DNA of 64,000 nucleotides, taken from positions 124,001-188,000 of the forward strand of contig NC_082423.1 of the NCBI RefSeq assembly GCF_004011695.2. The letters are read 5' to 3'. Both the position numbers and the translations under genes were made by a program. This stretch comes from Ascochyta rabiei (lineage: Eukaryota; Ascomycota; Dothideomycetes; Pleosporales; Didymellaceae). The notes below the pieces were generated by a model that worked only from the letters and a program-made list of their open reading frames with translations, did no database searches and was not told the origin of the DNA. Of the stretch, positions 31,630-42,001 are shown piece after piece. How positions within the stretch are numbered: the stretch's first letter is position 1; each line of letters opens with the position of its first letter.

Positions 31630-32654
31630 ATGGCCCCCTCCAACCTTCCCGCGATCTTCAACCCCACCCAGCAGGACATTGAGATGCTCCTCGCTGCCCA
31701 GTGCCACCTCGGCGCGAAGAACCTGCAGGTGCACATGGAGCCGTACCTGTGGAAGACCAGGGCCGACGGTGTCAACGTCCTGAACGTCAGCAAGACGTGG
31801 GAGAAGATTGTCCTGGCCGCGCGCATCATCGCCGCCATCGACAACCCGGCCGACAGTGAGTTTCCGACTTGCGCCCGGCCTCGTGGATTGCGCCGAGAGT
31901 TCTAGTTCACGGCTGACCACTCCAGTCTGCGTCATCTCTGCCCGTCCCTACGGCCAGCGTGCCGTCCTCAAGTTCGCCGCCCACACCGGCGCCGTCGCCA
32001 TTGCCGGTCGCTTCACCCCCGGTAACTTCACCAACTACATCACCCGCTCGTTCAAGGAGCCGCGCCTGATCATCGTCACCGACCCGCGCACCGACGCCCA
32101 GGCCATCAAGGAGGCCTCGTACGTCAACATCCCCGTCATTGTAAGACCCCCCTCCCCGGCACACTCCGTGCTCGACGCTAACCCACCAGGCCCTCTGCGA
32201 CGGTGACTCGCCCACCGAGTACGTCGACGTTGCCATCCCCACCAACAACAAGGGTCGCCACGCCATCGGTCTCGTCTGGTGGATGCTCGCCCGTGAGGTC
32301 CTCCGCCTGCGCGGCACCCTCGCCTCGCGCGAGGCCGAGTGGGACGTCATGACTGACTTGTACTTCTACCGCGACCCCGAGGCCGAGGAGAACAAGGACG
32401 CCTCTGGCGTCGAGGAGGCCAAGGTCCCCGGTGCCGACGAGGTTGGCCCCGCCGCCGTCGAGGCTGGCTTCACCTCCGAGTGGGAGGTCTCTGGCGCCTT
32501 GGCCGGTGCCTTCACCTCGCAGGCTGCCGCTCCCGGCGCCTCCTGGGACGCCGACGCCTCTGACTGGGCCGCTGCCTCTGGCGAGCAGGCCCAGCAGACT
32601 GGCAACGAGGGCTGGGGCGCCGAGGCTGCCCCCGCTACCACCACCCAGTGGTAG
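31630..32654 (+). CDS. RPS0: 40S ribosomal protein S0 (uS2), 3 exons
   Basis: Exons 31630-31855, 31926-32140 and 32190-32654 join across introns of 70 and 49 nt (GTGAGT/CAG and GTAAGA/CTAAC/CAG) to give 301 residues. The protein is a structural component of the small cytosolic ribosomal subunit, needed for its maturation. Family hallmarks are [80 protein letters not shown] and [20 protein letters not shown]. The acidic, Ala/Trp-rich tail ending TTTQW is typical of fungal members. Start codon context is CACCATGG. The gene is fully intact. Confidence 0.96.
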
Positions 32655-33437
32655 ACGCGTTGTCGCGCCCTGTCGTTGACCGCCAGGCGGCCGACAGGCA
32701 GGACAGGACAGGCATGGAAAAAGGAAGAAAAGCAAAATGAGACCATTTCATCGTTTGTCCCACGCTCCGGCTGTCTGTGTGAAGGGGACTTGCAAGGAAC
32801 ATGACCAAAGCCACTGCGCTGATGAGGGAAAGATATCCGCGCTGCGCCTGTGTGTTGATTTCAATATCGACGTCGACTTTGAATGTATGCTGGGAGCAGA
32901 GCGGGGGAAAGCCCTGCGCTGGCGGTCGGGTTGTTCTTGAGCTGACGGCCCATTCCTGAATCCATCTCCTCACTACTCATTCGTGACCCTTTTTCGTGAC
33001 AGTGACATGTGAAGATACAGTGTATCCCTCTTTGTCTCTGACTCTTCCTCTTCTAAGAGTCTTCTCACTACTCTCTCTACTTACCTCTCTATCATTTCTC
33101 TTTACAACAGATTATCCTCATCTACCTCGTCTATCTTAGTCGTACTAGTTTCTCTAATATCTCTACTCTTCTTAATTTATCATCATCACTTTTAGCTCTC
33201 TATTCCTCTTTCTATTCCTCTCTTTTATTTTCCTAATCCCAGTATATACCTCTGTAAACCCAGCTATCATCAATACCGTTATTATTTTAATTATAGTTCT
33301 ACATTAGTGCACACCGACCCTCATTAACTTTTACTACCACTCTCTTTGATTACCAACCATTCCAGTATCTCGGTGTGTGGTAGATGGTTCTTATCTATCT
33401 TGATTCAGCAGTACTGGTACTACTCCTCCTACTGCTC
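32655..33437. other. Intergenic region with a pyrimidine-rich block
   Basis: It contains the 3' flanks of the convergent uS2 and EAF genes. Between about 33020 and 33300 the plus strand is extremely rich in C and T (CTCTCTACTTACCTCTCTAT and similar), with almost no G. No gene is seen. Confidence 0.5.
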
Positions 33438-34992
33438 CTACTCCTCCTCACTCTCCTCGCTGGTCTCGGCGCCCGCCAAGCCCTCCATCATCTCCATATA
33501 CAGCGGATCATCCTCATCCACCTCCTCCGCCTTGGCAGCAGCACCGGTACCCGCGACGTTGCCACCTCTCCTGCCCTCTGCGTCAGCGTCGGCATCACCA
33601 TCACCATCACTGTTATCATCACCCTCGATATTGGTGTCCAACTCCCCAAAATCAATCTCCTCGTCCTCCTCTCTGGCCCCGCGTCTAGGCGTGTTCTGCA
33701 CACTGTTCGCGGCGCTCGCGAGACTGATCGGGCCGTTACTGGGACTCGTCGCGCCGCGGTGCGTTGCCAGGCCCAGGTGTGCGTTTCTTCTGTGCGCGGG
33801 ACGAGGGTCGGGGACTTGGATTTCGAGTCCGCCATCGTCGTCGTCGTCATCGTCGTCGTCTTCTTCTTCGCCTTCTGCGTCGGCGTCGGTGTCGGCGTCG
33901 GCGTCTTCCGAGGAAGAGGGGCTGTGGTGGCGAGGCGGGTGCGGGTGTGGGCTTGGGAACGCCGAGTCTGGTTCGCCTTCTGCGTCAATGTCCATGTCGT
34001 CGTTGTCGTTGTGGGTCGTATCGACGTCGCCATCGCCGTCGCTCTCGTCGCTCGAGGCGATGAATTCCGCGCTCTTGATCTTGCTGGCCGAGGGCGCTGG
34101 GGCCGAGGGTTTCGATGCAGACGGCTTTGCTTTTGCGGCGGAGGTGGAAGTAGAGGTGGAAGTCGATGCAGGACGCTCGGAGGCTCTCCGCTCCAGCTTC
34201 ACGCTCGGCACCCCCTTCTTCACTCCGCCCTTGGCAGCGGGCTTCTTTGCAAACACACTCGCCGCCTTGCGCCTCTTGGCCAGCGGGTCCACGGCCCGGC
34301 GCGCAGGCAGGACATGGGTCGCGGTGTGTGTGGAGCGGGCGTCGGGACTGCTCGCGTATCCAGCCTCTCCGGCCTCCTTCGCGCTCTTCACCGCGTGCAG
34401 GAAGTGGCGGAAGTCGTAGGGATTGCCGGGCTCGGGCTCCAGGCCTTCGTCGCCGCGCTCCTGCGTCTCGCCGAAGAGGTCGTGCTCGCCCGCGTCTCTG
34501 TCGTGCAGGCTGTCCTTGTGCGGCTTCTTGGGGTAGATGGTCACGTGCTGCGAGGAGACGTCGGCGCCGTTGTGCGTGGACAGGTTGAAGGTGTAGCTGC
34601 TGTCCAGGCGCTCGAGCGTCGCCCTCTGCGTCGTTGGGTCGAAGAGCAGCACGTACGACGTGGTGGGCGCGGTGCGGCTGCCGTTGAAGACGAACACGTC
34701 GCTGTCGCCGTCGCCATGCTCGTCGCCGTCGCGCAGAGACAGATTGCACGTGCTTGCTGTCGAGCGCCGGAGCGTCGTGCTGCGGGTGCCGCTCGCGAGG
34801 GCGGGCTTGTGGTTGTCTGGGCGTGTTGGTCAGCTGATGTCACATCCTATCGTCGGACAGCGGTGCAGGCATACACTTCACACTGCTGAACCCGCTCCCT
34901 CTGTCCTCTTTGCGGATTGCCCCGCTGACGTCCAGCGTGTACGTCGCCTTGCGGTGCGGTTCGACCCGGCCGTCGATCATCGGAGACGCCAT
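33438..34992 (-). CDS. ELL-associated-factor (EAF)-like transcription elongation protein, 2 exons
   Basis: Exons 34875-34992 and 33438-34816 flank a 58-nt intron (GTATGC, GCTGAC branch, CCCAG), giving 498 residues. The splice creates GSGFSSVKYNHKPAL, which matches the start of EAF N-terminal domains. The domain continues with NLSLRDGDE, VFVFNGSRTAPTTSYVLLFD and LDSSYTFNLS. EAF proteins partner with ELL to stimulate RNA polymerase II elongation in the nucleus. Residues 150 to the end are disordered, with Lys/Ala and then very acidic low-complexity runs (Asp repeats, EESEEE at the C-terminus), as expected for acidic transcription factors. The long antisense frames through this gene are by-products of the biased composition. 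Confidence 0.85.
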
Positions 34993-35611
34993 GCTGGGTT
35001 GTAGTGCTAGCCCGACTTTGCTTTCGTTGGATGTTCCACGTTTCTGCAGCTTCGCGTTGGGGAACTAAGAGTCTACAGGGGGGGAGAGGTCGAGGAGAGG
35101 ACATGCAGGGTCCTAAGGCTCTGGGCGTTCGTTCGCTGCTCGTCACGCTTGTCCCCGATGATCCGGTCGCCTTCCGACTCCCACTCCCGGGGCCGCACGT
35201 GGGGCCGCGCTGCTATCTTTAGCCCGCGTTTCACCTTGCCTTGCCCAAGCCCTACACCATTAACAATTATACACTGTTAATAATTATACACTATTAACTA
35301 TTATACACTATTAACTATTATACACTATTAACAATTATACACTATTAACATTTATACACTATTAACATTTATACACTATTAACATTTATACACTATTAAC
35401 ATTTATACACTATTAACATTTATACACTATTAACAATTATACGCTAGTAGCAATTTTACACTAGTAACAATTATACACGCTTGACAACTATGCACCATTA
35501 ACAATTGTACACTATTAACAATTATACACCATCACCAATCATGCTGACGGAAATTGAATATGCTGACGGAATTCGATTCATAATCACTAGGCACACGCCA
35601 ACAACACCACC
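34993..35611. other. EAF promoter region plus AT-rich minisatellite
   Basis: The first 260 bp should hold the EAF promoter. The remainder is dominated by the 17-bp array listed separately, then a short unique stretch before the GNAT relic. Confidence 0.5.
35258..35533. repeat. 17-18-bp AT-rich minisatellite (ACACTATTAACATTTAT)n
   Basis: About sixteen copies with ordered variants: an AACAATT type at both ends and an identical AACATTT type in the middle. Homogeneous central copies suggest recent expansion. Confidence 0.88.
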
Positions 35612-35924
35612 CTACACAACCTTCCTGTACACCAGCGACCCCACCCACTCCCCTTTACTCTCATACGCCCTCTCCGTCAGACTCACCCGCTCAAACCCCA
35701 ATCTCTCCGCTAACCTCGCACTCCCCTCGTTCCGCGGTTCACACTCAATCTCCCATTGAAACCGCACCCCCTCCCCCTCCCGCACCCCACCGCACGAACA
35801 AGCCCCCCACAGCCTCCGTCGCAAACCCCCTCCCCGCGCCCCAGGCAAGAACGAGAACCACAGATCAACACGCCCCAACCCCCCTCCCCACCCCGCTGGT
35901 TGCAACGCGTGGCGTCGTCGTCGA

Positions 35925-35955
<31 letters not shown>

Positions 35956-36249
35956 GCCATCCAAGCGCTGAACCCGCGCCCCAACCCGCCCTAGGAATTC
36001 CCCCGTTTCCTGCCAAACAACAGCGAGTTCCACCACCGTCCGCGGCGCCTCGTGACGCTGCTGCAGGCTCTGCGCGACGCTTTCGCGCGCTCTCTCGCGG
36101 GTCCAGGGGCCCCAGGTTTGGTACCGCGCGTTGTCTGCATTGGACTCAAGGATGAACAGGTTCTCGGCGTCCGCGGTGGTGTATTCCCGTAGCAGGAGGC
36201 GCCGCGTGGTCAGTGGTTCCCAGGCGTGGGGTGAGGTGGGTGAAGACAT
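35612..36249 (-). pseudogene. GNAT acetyltransferase gene with frameshifts at repeats
   Basis: The start (MSSPTSPHAWEPLTTRRLLL) and GEFLGRVGARV are in one frame. GGLGRVDLWFSFLPGAR is in a second, ATEAVGGL in a third, and FQWEIECEPRNEGSARLAER with LGFERVSLTERAYESKGEW in the second again. All four are consecutive elements of a GNAT (RimJ/RimL-type) fold. The frame changes coincide with a CAG/CTG repeat (35925-35953) and with poly-G runs near 35825-35850 and 35765-35780 (minus strand). Either the gene has been broken by slippage or the assembly has homopolymer errors; with the errors removed it would encode a plausible enzyme of roughly 210 residues. Confidence 0.65.
35925..35953. repeat. (CAG)n repeat at a GNAT frame break
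   Basis: About nine CAG units. On the minus strand it encodes poly-Ala in the upstream frame and poly-Cys in the downstream frame. Confidence 0.9.
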
Positions 36250-36562
36250 GGGTCGGGGGTTTTCGAGTTGGGTTTATGCGAGGGAGGTGCGGTGGCGCTG
36301 TGAGAATGCTGTCTTGCGGGTTTGCTTGTGGACGGCCAGGTGCAGGTAGGAGGTTGGTAGACCTGCCGTTTTAGGGTTGGTTGTTGATTGTGAGACTACA
36401 AGTGTTAAGTCGTCACTTGGGCGTACAGTGAGCAAAGAGTGTCAACGAAGATGGGGTTTTGAGGATTAGCCACTTGTATTAGGTCTAACCTCGTCAGGCA
36501 CAGTCTGCATGAAAACCGGCGAATGCGCCCTTTTCTCCGCAGTCCGCCCTTCCAAGCCACGA
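36250..36562. other. Intergenic, nothing recognised
   Basis: Short stretch between the GNAT relic start and the 3' end of the membrane-protein gene; presumably holds the former GNAT promoter. Confidence 0.45.
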
Positions 36563-37683
36563 TCAATCGTACTCTTCGATCTTGATGATCGGAATGTCAG
36601 AGTATGCTGGAGGTAGGTCATCGTGTGCAGACTCCAGCAAAGCGTACTCCGCGTCCATTGTCTTCTCCTGCTGTCTCTTCTGGTACCAGACGCGGACGAA
36701 GAAGATGAAAAACGCTAGTAGCAAGGCCACGGGCATCAGGAGAGCGTTGTGCTGGATGTGGTCCTCCCAGTACTGTCCAATCTTTCCGAACACCATGTTC
36801 CACTCTCTCGACCAGGAGCCTAGCTTGCCGTACTCGTCCCACTCGTTGGGATCAAACAATGTTTTCACCATAGCCAACTTTCCGCACTTCATCCGAATGG
36901 CTTGCACGCGCTGCGCTGTTTCCACCACCTGGATGTCCTCGATTGAGAGCTTCTCGTCCGAGTCCTCCGTGCTCTTGACGTGCTTGACCAAAATCTGCAC
37001 GAGCTTGTGGTTCTCCCCAAAGTGCACTGGCTCTCCATCTGCCCCATACTGAAGACCCGTGACGTCGAACTGCATCCACCACTGTCCTGGAGTTTCGGTA
37101 CGAAGAAGCACGTGCTCGTACTGGAGTGGGAATTTGTGGTACTTTGTCTGCCAGCCAAAGTCAGGGTCAAGCAAACGTTCACGAACCATGTTGTTCATAG
37201 TCTCTTGGGTGAGGTTGGCGGCGACTTGGTGGGCATTGATGTAGAGAGGCATTGCGCCAAGCGGCAAGACTGGAAAGCCATTGATGTGTAATGTTGGAAT
37301 GGGGCTGGGTTGAGATAGGGCGTCTTTCACGTCGAACTTCAAGAGCTGTGTAAAATTAGCATATGACCTGAACCTACATGATCATGTGCTAAGCATACCA
37401 ATGAATTCTCCTGCTTCTGCCATGAAGACTCAACAAAGCTCTTCTTAACCAGGAAAGGACAATCCGAGCAATCAAGCTTGACAACATAGCTATTCTTCTC
37501 TTCAACAACCGTAATCTCAGGTGCAAACTCGGGTACCGGCTTCTTGTGATCCTTGTACCAATCCGCGGTCTTGTCAGGTGTCAGGGCCCAGTCGAGCTCA
37601 AGACGTGGCGGAGCATCCTGTTGAGCAGCAACGACGACAGCAGAGGCAGCCGCAGCGAGGCCGAGCAACGAACGAAAATACAT
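36563..37683 (-). CDS. Conserved fungal type I membrane protein with PPxY tail, 2 exons
   Basis: Exons 37399-37683 and 36563-37345 flank a 53-nt intron (GTATGC, GCTAAT branch, ACAG), giving 355 residues. A signal peptide (YFRSLLGLAAAASAVVVAAQ) is followed by a lumenal or extracellular domain with one Cys pair (DCSDC) and several conserved-looking aromatics (WQTKYHKFPLQYEHVLL, PGQWWMQFDVTG). A single membrane segment, LLMPVALLLAFFIFFVRVWY, lies near residues 300-320, followed by a 35-residue cytosolic tail. The tail contains LPPAY, a PPxY motif of the kind bound by WW domains of Rsp5/Nedd4 ubiquitin ligases. I recognise it as a conserved fungal family without established function; residence in the secretory pathway is inferred. 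Confidence 0.72.
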
Positions 37684-38429
37684 GATTTACAAAAACACGA
37701 ACAACGCAAAGAAATGGCAGTGAGTGACGACGGTCGGGAGTGGTTGAAGAGTGATCCGCGGATGCCGTTCGGAGACAACGACCCAGGGCCTCGGTCATAA
37801 GCTCCTGAGCTAGCACGGCTGCGGTCTAGCGCGAGCGCTATTCTCGGATGTTATGGAAAGGACAAAGCTTGTCTGCCTCATCTTCCGGCCTTGGAGAGAC
37901 GACCACCCGCCACAAGACCGATATTGGGAGGACAACTATGGCCGGGAGATCACTCAGCGCAGCCTTGGGGTCGTCTTTGCACGACACTCCCTCTTTGGCG
38001 CGACAAAGATCCTCGGCCTTAGACGGCGTTTCAAGCCAAGACCCAGCATTGACTCGGGAACAGACACTTGAATAGCTCTTTGACCGCACGGATATCGGCC
38101 TCAGCTGTGCTTACGGATGGGCCACCTGACACATCCTCCATTGCCATGGTGGTCCTGGCCCAGTACATTAGGTATTCGTATTGTATGATGATCCTCTCGC
38201 ACTTTTCTGTATTTTTCCCGCAATCTTAGTCCTCTTTTCATCCACTTACCATCCAGCACGATTACCTTGACGCGCTCGCAACCGGTACACTAATCTCACG
38301 GCCTTGGGCGGACTCCGTTGTTTGTGGTCAAGGCCCGTTGCATAGTCCGCTGATACAGTACTGTATATCTACGCGTCTTCCGTCATTAAGTCGTCCGTGA
38401 TTTTCATCTCAATATTTCGCTCGACAAGC
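37684..38429. other. Intergenic, divergent promoter region
   Basis: Lies between the divergent membrane-protein and PLAC8 genes, so both promoters should be here. No other feature is supported. Confidence 0.5.
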
Positions 38430-38948
38430 ATGGACGCAATGCAAGAGAAAGAGCAAGAGCGAGACTGGCACCACAAGGGTTCGGCATGCTTTACACCAGT
38501 TGATACATGTAAGCGCGTTGTAGAAGAAAAAGAGGCGCATACTGACAGCCTACTGAGGTTGTATGACATGGTGGTGTCCCTGCATTGTCTATGGCCGCAC
38601 CCGTCACCGCATGAACACAAACGGCGACATGAGCAAGTACTCCTGCTGCAATACAAGCGTACGCCATCCTCTCACCTGTTGCCCAAACATGCTAACCTTT
38701 ACAGTGCGCTGCCTTTGCCGGTATGGCCTGCGCAGGACTGGCTTGGATCTTACCGCTGACCAACCGCGGCGAGGTCCGCGCAAAGTACAACTTGACCGGC
38801 AACGGCTGCAAGGACGTTCTTTGCGCGTGCTTATGCTCACCTTGCGATCTCATGCAACAGGACAAGGAGGTCCAGCATCGCGAGGAGGAGGCCAAGATGC
38901 TACTGGGTCAGCCTGGAAAGAGGGACTCGATGAATTACGTGCCGCAGT

Positions 38949-38950
<2 letters not shown>
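38430..38950 (+). CDS. PLAC8-family Cys-rich protein, 3 exons
   Basis: Exons 38430-38508, 38558-38658 and 38705-38950 join across introns of 49 and 46 nt; the product is 141 residues. The PLAC8 signature appears only after splicing: GSACFTPVDTCCMTWWCPCI, with the CC..CPC core formed at the first junction, then YGRTRHRM, a second Cys group SCCNTSCAAFAGMACAGLAW, and CKDVLCACLCSPCDLMQQDK. PLAC8 proteins are small membrane-associated proteins linked in fungi and plants to metal resistance or cell-size control; the role here is not inferable. The stop codon TAG is directly followed by fourteen CAG codons in the same frame. An in-frame Met lies 11 codons upstream (38397), but 38430 gives the more usual N-terminus. 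Confidence 0.85.

Positions 38951-38992
<42 letters not shown>
38951..38992. repeat. (CAG)14 immediately after the PLAC8 stop codon
   Basis: Fourteen perfect CAG triplets in the PLAC8 reading frame, starting at the base after its TAG stop. The frame continues as CCC CAG GTC CAT CAT CAA TGA (stop 39011-39013). Confidence 0.95.
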
Positions 38993-38994
<2 letters not shown>

Positions 38995-39013
38995 CCAGGT
39001 CCATCATCAATGA

Positions 39014-39505
39014 AACCTTGAAAGTTCGATTGATCGCCAGCTACACTATACAACTCGTCTACAGTGAATTCCAGTCTCTGCCGCTTGTCGCGCGTGCTTT
39101 TCTTGCCTCTACGTCGCATTCACTCACCGGTCCAGCTGTGTCGTAGGAGTAGGTACGCATTAAGCGAGTGTAAGCCCTCGACAACGCAATTCTGACGAAT
39201 CAAACAACAAGCCAGCCGCGTTCTCGAAAGCACGTGTGTGGCAAGTGCGAAGCAACCAATCCGCACCTCGCGGCTGCCTCATCGGGCGTACCAACAGGGC
39301 ACCGGGTTCGCAGCTGATTGGTTCGTGGGGACAGCACGAGACGCCTCTTCACATCGGCCGCTGCAAAAGGTCAGACGCTCTGAGAACCTATGCCCAGTTC
39401 ACCCAGACTAGCTGTGCCATAGTTTCCGCCTCGTTGTAGTACATGTGTCAAAACCGCGCGTGCGCCCAGGATTTTGCTTTCCGTCATGTCGAGTCCCGCA
39501 GCGCA
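39014..39505. other. Intergenic, nothing recognised
   Basis: Separates the PLAC8 gene and the next plus-strand gene; should carry the latter's promoter. Confidence 0.4.
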
Positions 39506-40298
39506 ATGTTCAAATCCGACATTGCCCTCCTGCTCTCCACGATCACAGCACTCGCCAACGCCTTCTCCATCGCCGTCTACAGCGACGCTTCACGCGCAGC
39601 AGACACCCCCAAGTCCCAGCGGGGCGTGGGCCTGCTCCTCAACGGCACCTGCGGCCGCGTGAGGAGCTCCGGCCCAGACAAGTCGTTCGCGCACTGGCTT
39701 TCGTACGAGGACCCAGAAGGTTGTCAGAGTCAGTTGACCTGCAGTGTCCTAAGAAAATAAAAAATAGAAACAAAATCTCGTCCATGCCACCTGACAGCCG
39801 CTAATCCATCTCTATTCCCTCGAGCGTGAGCCAAATTCTATAAGTGCTTGCAGCGGCGCCCCGGAACCCATGCACAATGGGCGTTGCTACTCGTACACCG
39901 AGTACCGGTACTACACAATTGACGGGTGCAATGAACAGGCGCTGCGCGAGTGGAAGGTCCTTTCGGCCAAGTCCCACAAGGCCTCGAGCTACATCGTTGT
40001 CCTGGGTGGCGTTGTGGAAGACATAGGGGGACTGAGTCTGGTTGTGGGTGTGCCGTGGTGGCGGTCGAGGAAGAAGAAGATGGAGGGGAAGCGGGGGGAG
40101 GTGGAGGAGGTTGTGAGATGGTGGTGCTGGGAAGTGGGAAGTGGGAAGTGTTTGGCAACTACCGTGCATCTTATCGGACTTGGCAACCAAGAGCGAAATC
40201 GTGATCCTACCTCCAGAGTAGGCAACCCCCATATATCCACCAAGTCTCAAGCCGTCCAAGGAGTGCCTCCACTCCGTCTGCATAGTCACTCAGCATAG
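39506..40298 (+). CDS. Candidate small secreted Cys-containing protein, splice uncertain
   Basis: The Met at 39506 opens with a clear signal peptide (MFKSDIALLLSTITALANAF). The mature part has Cys at NGTCGR and PEGC. A second block in another frame, about 39840-40000, continues in similar style: CSGAPEPMHNGRCYSYTEYR, then TIDGCNEQALREWKVL. An intron between them is very likely (a CTGAC/CTAAT region at 39790-39805), but I could not find a donor and acceptor pair that fit well. The C-terminal boundary is also unclear, because the frame runs on into charged low-complexity sequence to 40298. Secreted location is supported; the function and exact exons are not. Confidence 0.45.
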
Positions 40299-40674
40299 CG
40301 CATTAGAAATGATACATTTCACATTGTTCCAGCAGCTGGACACTTTGCGAATCATCTCATGTAGACGATCTGACTCGTACCGACAGAAGGTCAGAAACTT
40401 ATGCCGCTGAGCAAATACGCGCTTCGAGGCCACAACCTCTCTATATGCGCGCCAACGCGATACCTCTAATTGGTTAACAATGGTGAAAAATTGGTGTCGT
40501 GTTGACACAACTGCGCCACCTGCTGATCTCCAAGCGCTCGATGGACGATGGAACTGCAGCGCTTCGTCGGCTGTGCTCGCACGTGATACCAAGCCTCGCC
40601 AAGCCTTCTAGTACTTATCAACCATCATTCCCGTCACCCGCGGTGAGAAAAGCATGCCCCGGACGAGCATCAAG
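40299..40674. other. Intergenic with a protein-like minus-strand fragment
   Basis: On the minus strand 40290-40592 reads EVSRWRAYREVVASKRVFAQ and FLTFCRYESDRLHEMIRKVS, ending at a stop. It looks like the C-terminal piece of a real protein, but I cannot place it in a family or find its upstream part, so I do not call a gene. Confidence 0.4.
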
Positions 40675-41796
40675 ATGGCGGCAACAAGGTCCCTCAATCT
40701 GGTCGGCTCAACTGGACGTTGTTATTTCTTTAAAAAATTAATACAGGAAAGACCACACATTGGTCGCGTTTGGTTAGCATCGTTTAAGCAACCTCCCATG
40801 TCGTGTGTATTTCGAGAGAACTAATACTCCTGTAGATCTGGAAATGATGAATTCATATTAAAAGACATACCTCAAAGCATATTCTCAGCCTTCAACGAGA
40901 ACATCCGACCAAGACTTCCTCAAACTCGCCACATACGCCTTCCATTGGATACCATCCCAGACCAACGCATATTTGTGTATGAATACCTTAATAATGATTT
41001 CCTGAATCTGGTTCGGAATCAGATACCAGTGCGAGCTCGGAAGGAAATCCTTAATGCTACTTTGCAAGGAATTGCCGATATGCATGACCGCGACGTTGTC
41101 CATTTAGGTAAGCCTAGCAATCTAGGCATCCACACAGTCAATATGAACAACTGATCTTCTTAGATGTTAAGCCTGACAACATTCTGGTCAATTACCGCCA
41201 TGTTGAAAAGCAGGTCATAATCGAAAAGGTGCAAATCTCTGATCTTGAGAATGCAGCCTATCTCCCAAAGCCTTGGTGTATCAAAGGAATGCTAGCTGGA
41301 AATGACAACTGGCGCAGCCCTGAAGGTCACTTCAAGGGAGAGCTTAACAAACCATCTGATTTATATTCATTTGGGCTAGTAGTAAGTGCTTAATATGAGT
41401 AAGGAATTCTATTGCTAACAAATCAAGTGCATTTACGCTATTCTCGGGCGTGTCATACTAGGACCTGACGATGATTTCAAACTACACGAATCAAAAGGTG
41501 CACTACCTGCGTTCATCCGCCTGCAGCGCCAAGTATCATATTTTGGGGACAAAGAAGGGTTGAATGGGCTCATCAAGTATGTTGGTGATGAGGAAGCAAA
41601 CTGCGAGATTCTTAGAATGCTTTGGGAGGAACGGGCGGCAGATTATATTCCATACGTGCCGTTATCAGAGTGGACAGATGTTGACTCGACGTTCAAGGAC
41701 TTGATTCGAGGATTGAACAATTTGAACCCGTCACAGCGGCTTACAGCTCGTCAGGCATTGGACCATCCATGGTTTAAAGGCATCGAAACTACTTGA
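40675..41796 (+). CDS. Protein-kinase-like gene, 3-4 exons, one doubtful intron
   Basis: From the Met at 40675 the frame reads MAATRSLNLVGSTGRCYFFK and ERPHIGRVWLAS (a short glycine-loop equivalent), then NDEFILKDIP (the Lys of subdomain II), RQIPVRARKEIL-like helices and MHDRDVVHLDVKPDNILVNY, the catalytic loop with HLD for HRD. It continues with ISDLENAAYL (DLE for DFG), WRSPEGH, PSDLYSFGLV and QRLTARQALDHPWFKG. Introns 41108-41163 and 41382-41427 are canonical. Between FKQPPM and NDEF lies a TAA at about 40821; a 33-nt GT-AG intron would remove it in frame, but that is shorter than any other intron here. Either it is a very short intron or the gene carries a nonsense mutation. The catalytic Asp and metal-binding Asp are retained. 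Confidence 0.68.
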
Positions 41797-42001
41797 TAGT
41801 AGCGCAAAGACACCAATGGGAATGATGGTGCGCGATGGCATGCTTGAAGCTGATGCGCTACATTAAAGTGTTGCAATATAAGCCATGGTTAAGAGTCACT
41901 ATAGGTAGTAAAGCATAATATAACTACACTACTAAGATTAAAACGTCTCGTTACAAAGGCATAGGTTACAACCATGTTTTAATCTAGCAAAGCGTTTTTG
42001 A

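Noticed and set aside
30517..31935. Long antisense frames over uS15m and uS2
   Set aside because: They are GC-rich codon shadows and pass through the (GAC)n tract. The sense proteins are unmistakable.
33346..34889. Plus-strand frames of 357 and 501 codons opposite EAF
   Set aside because: They are produced by the acidic and Ser-rich repeat codons of EAF on the other strand.
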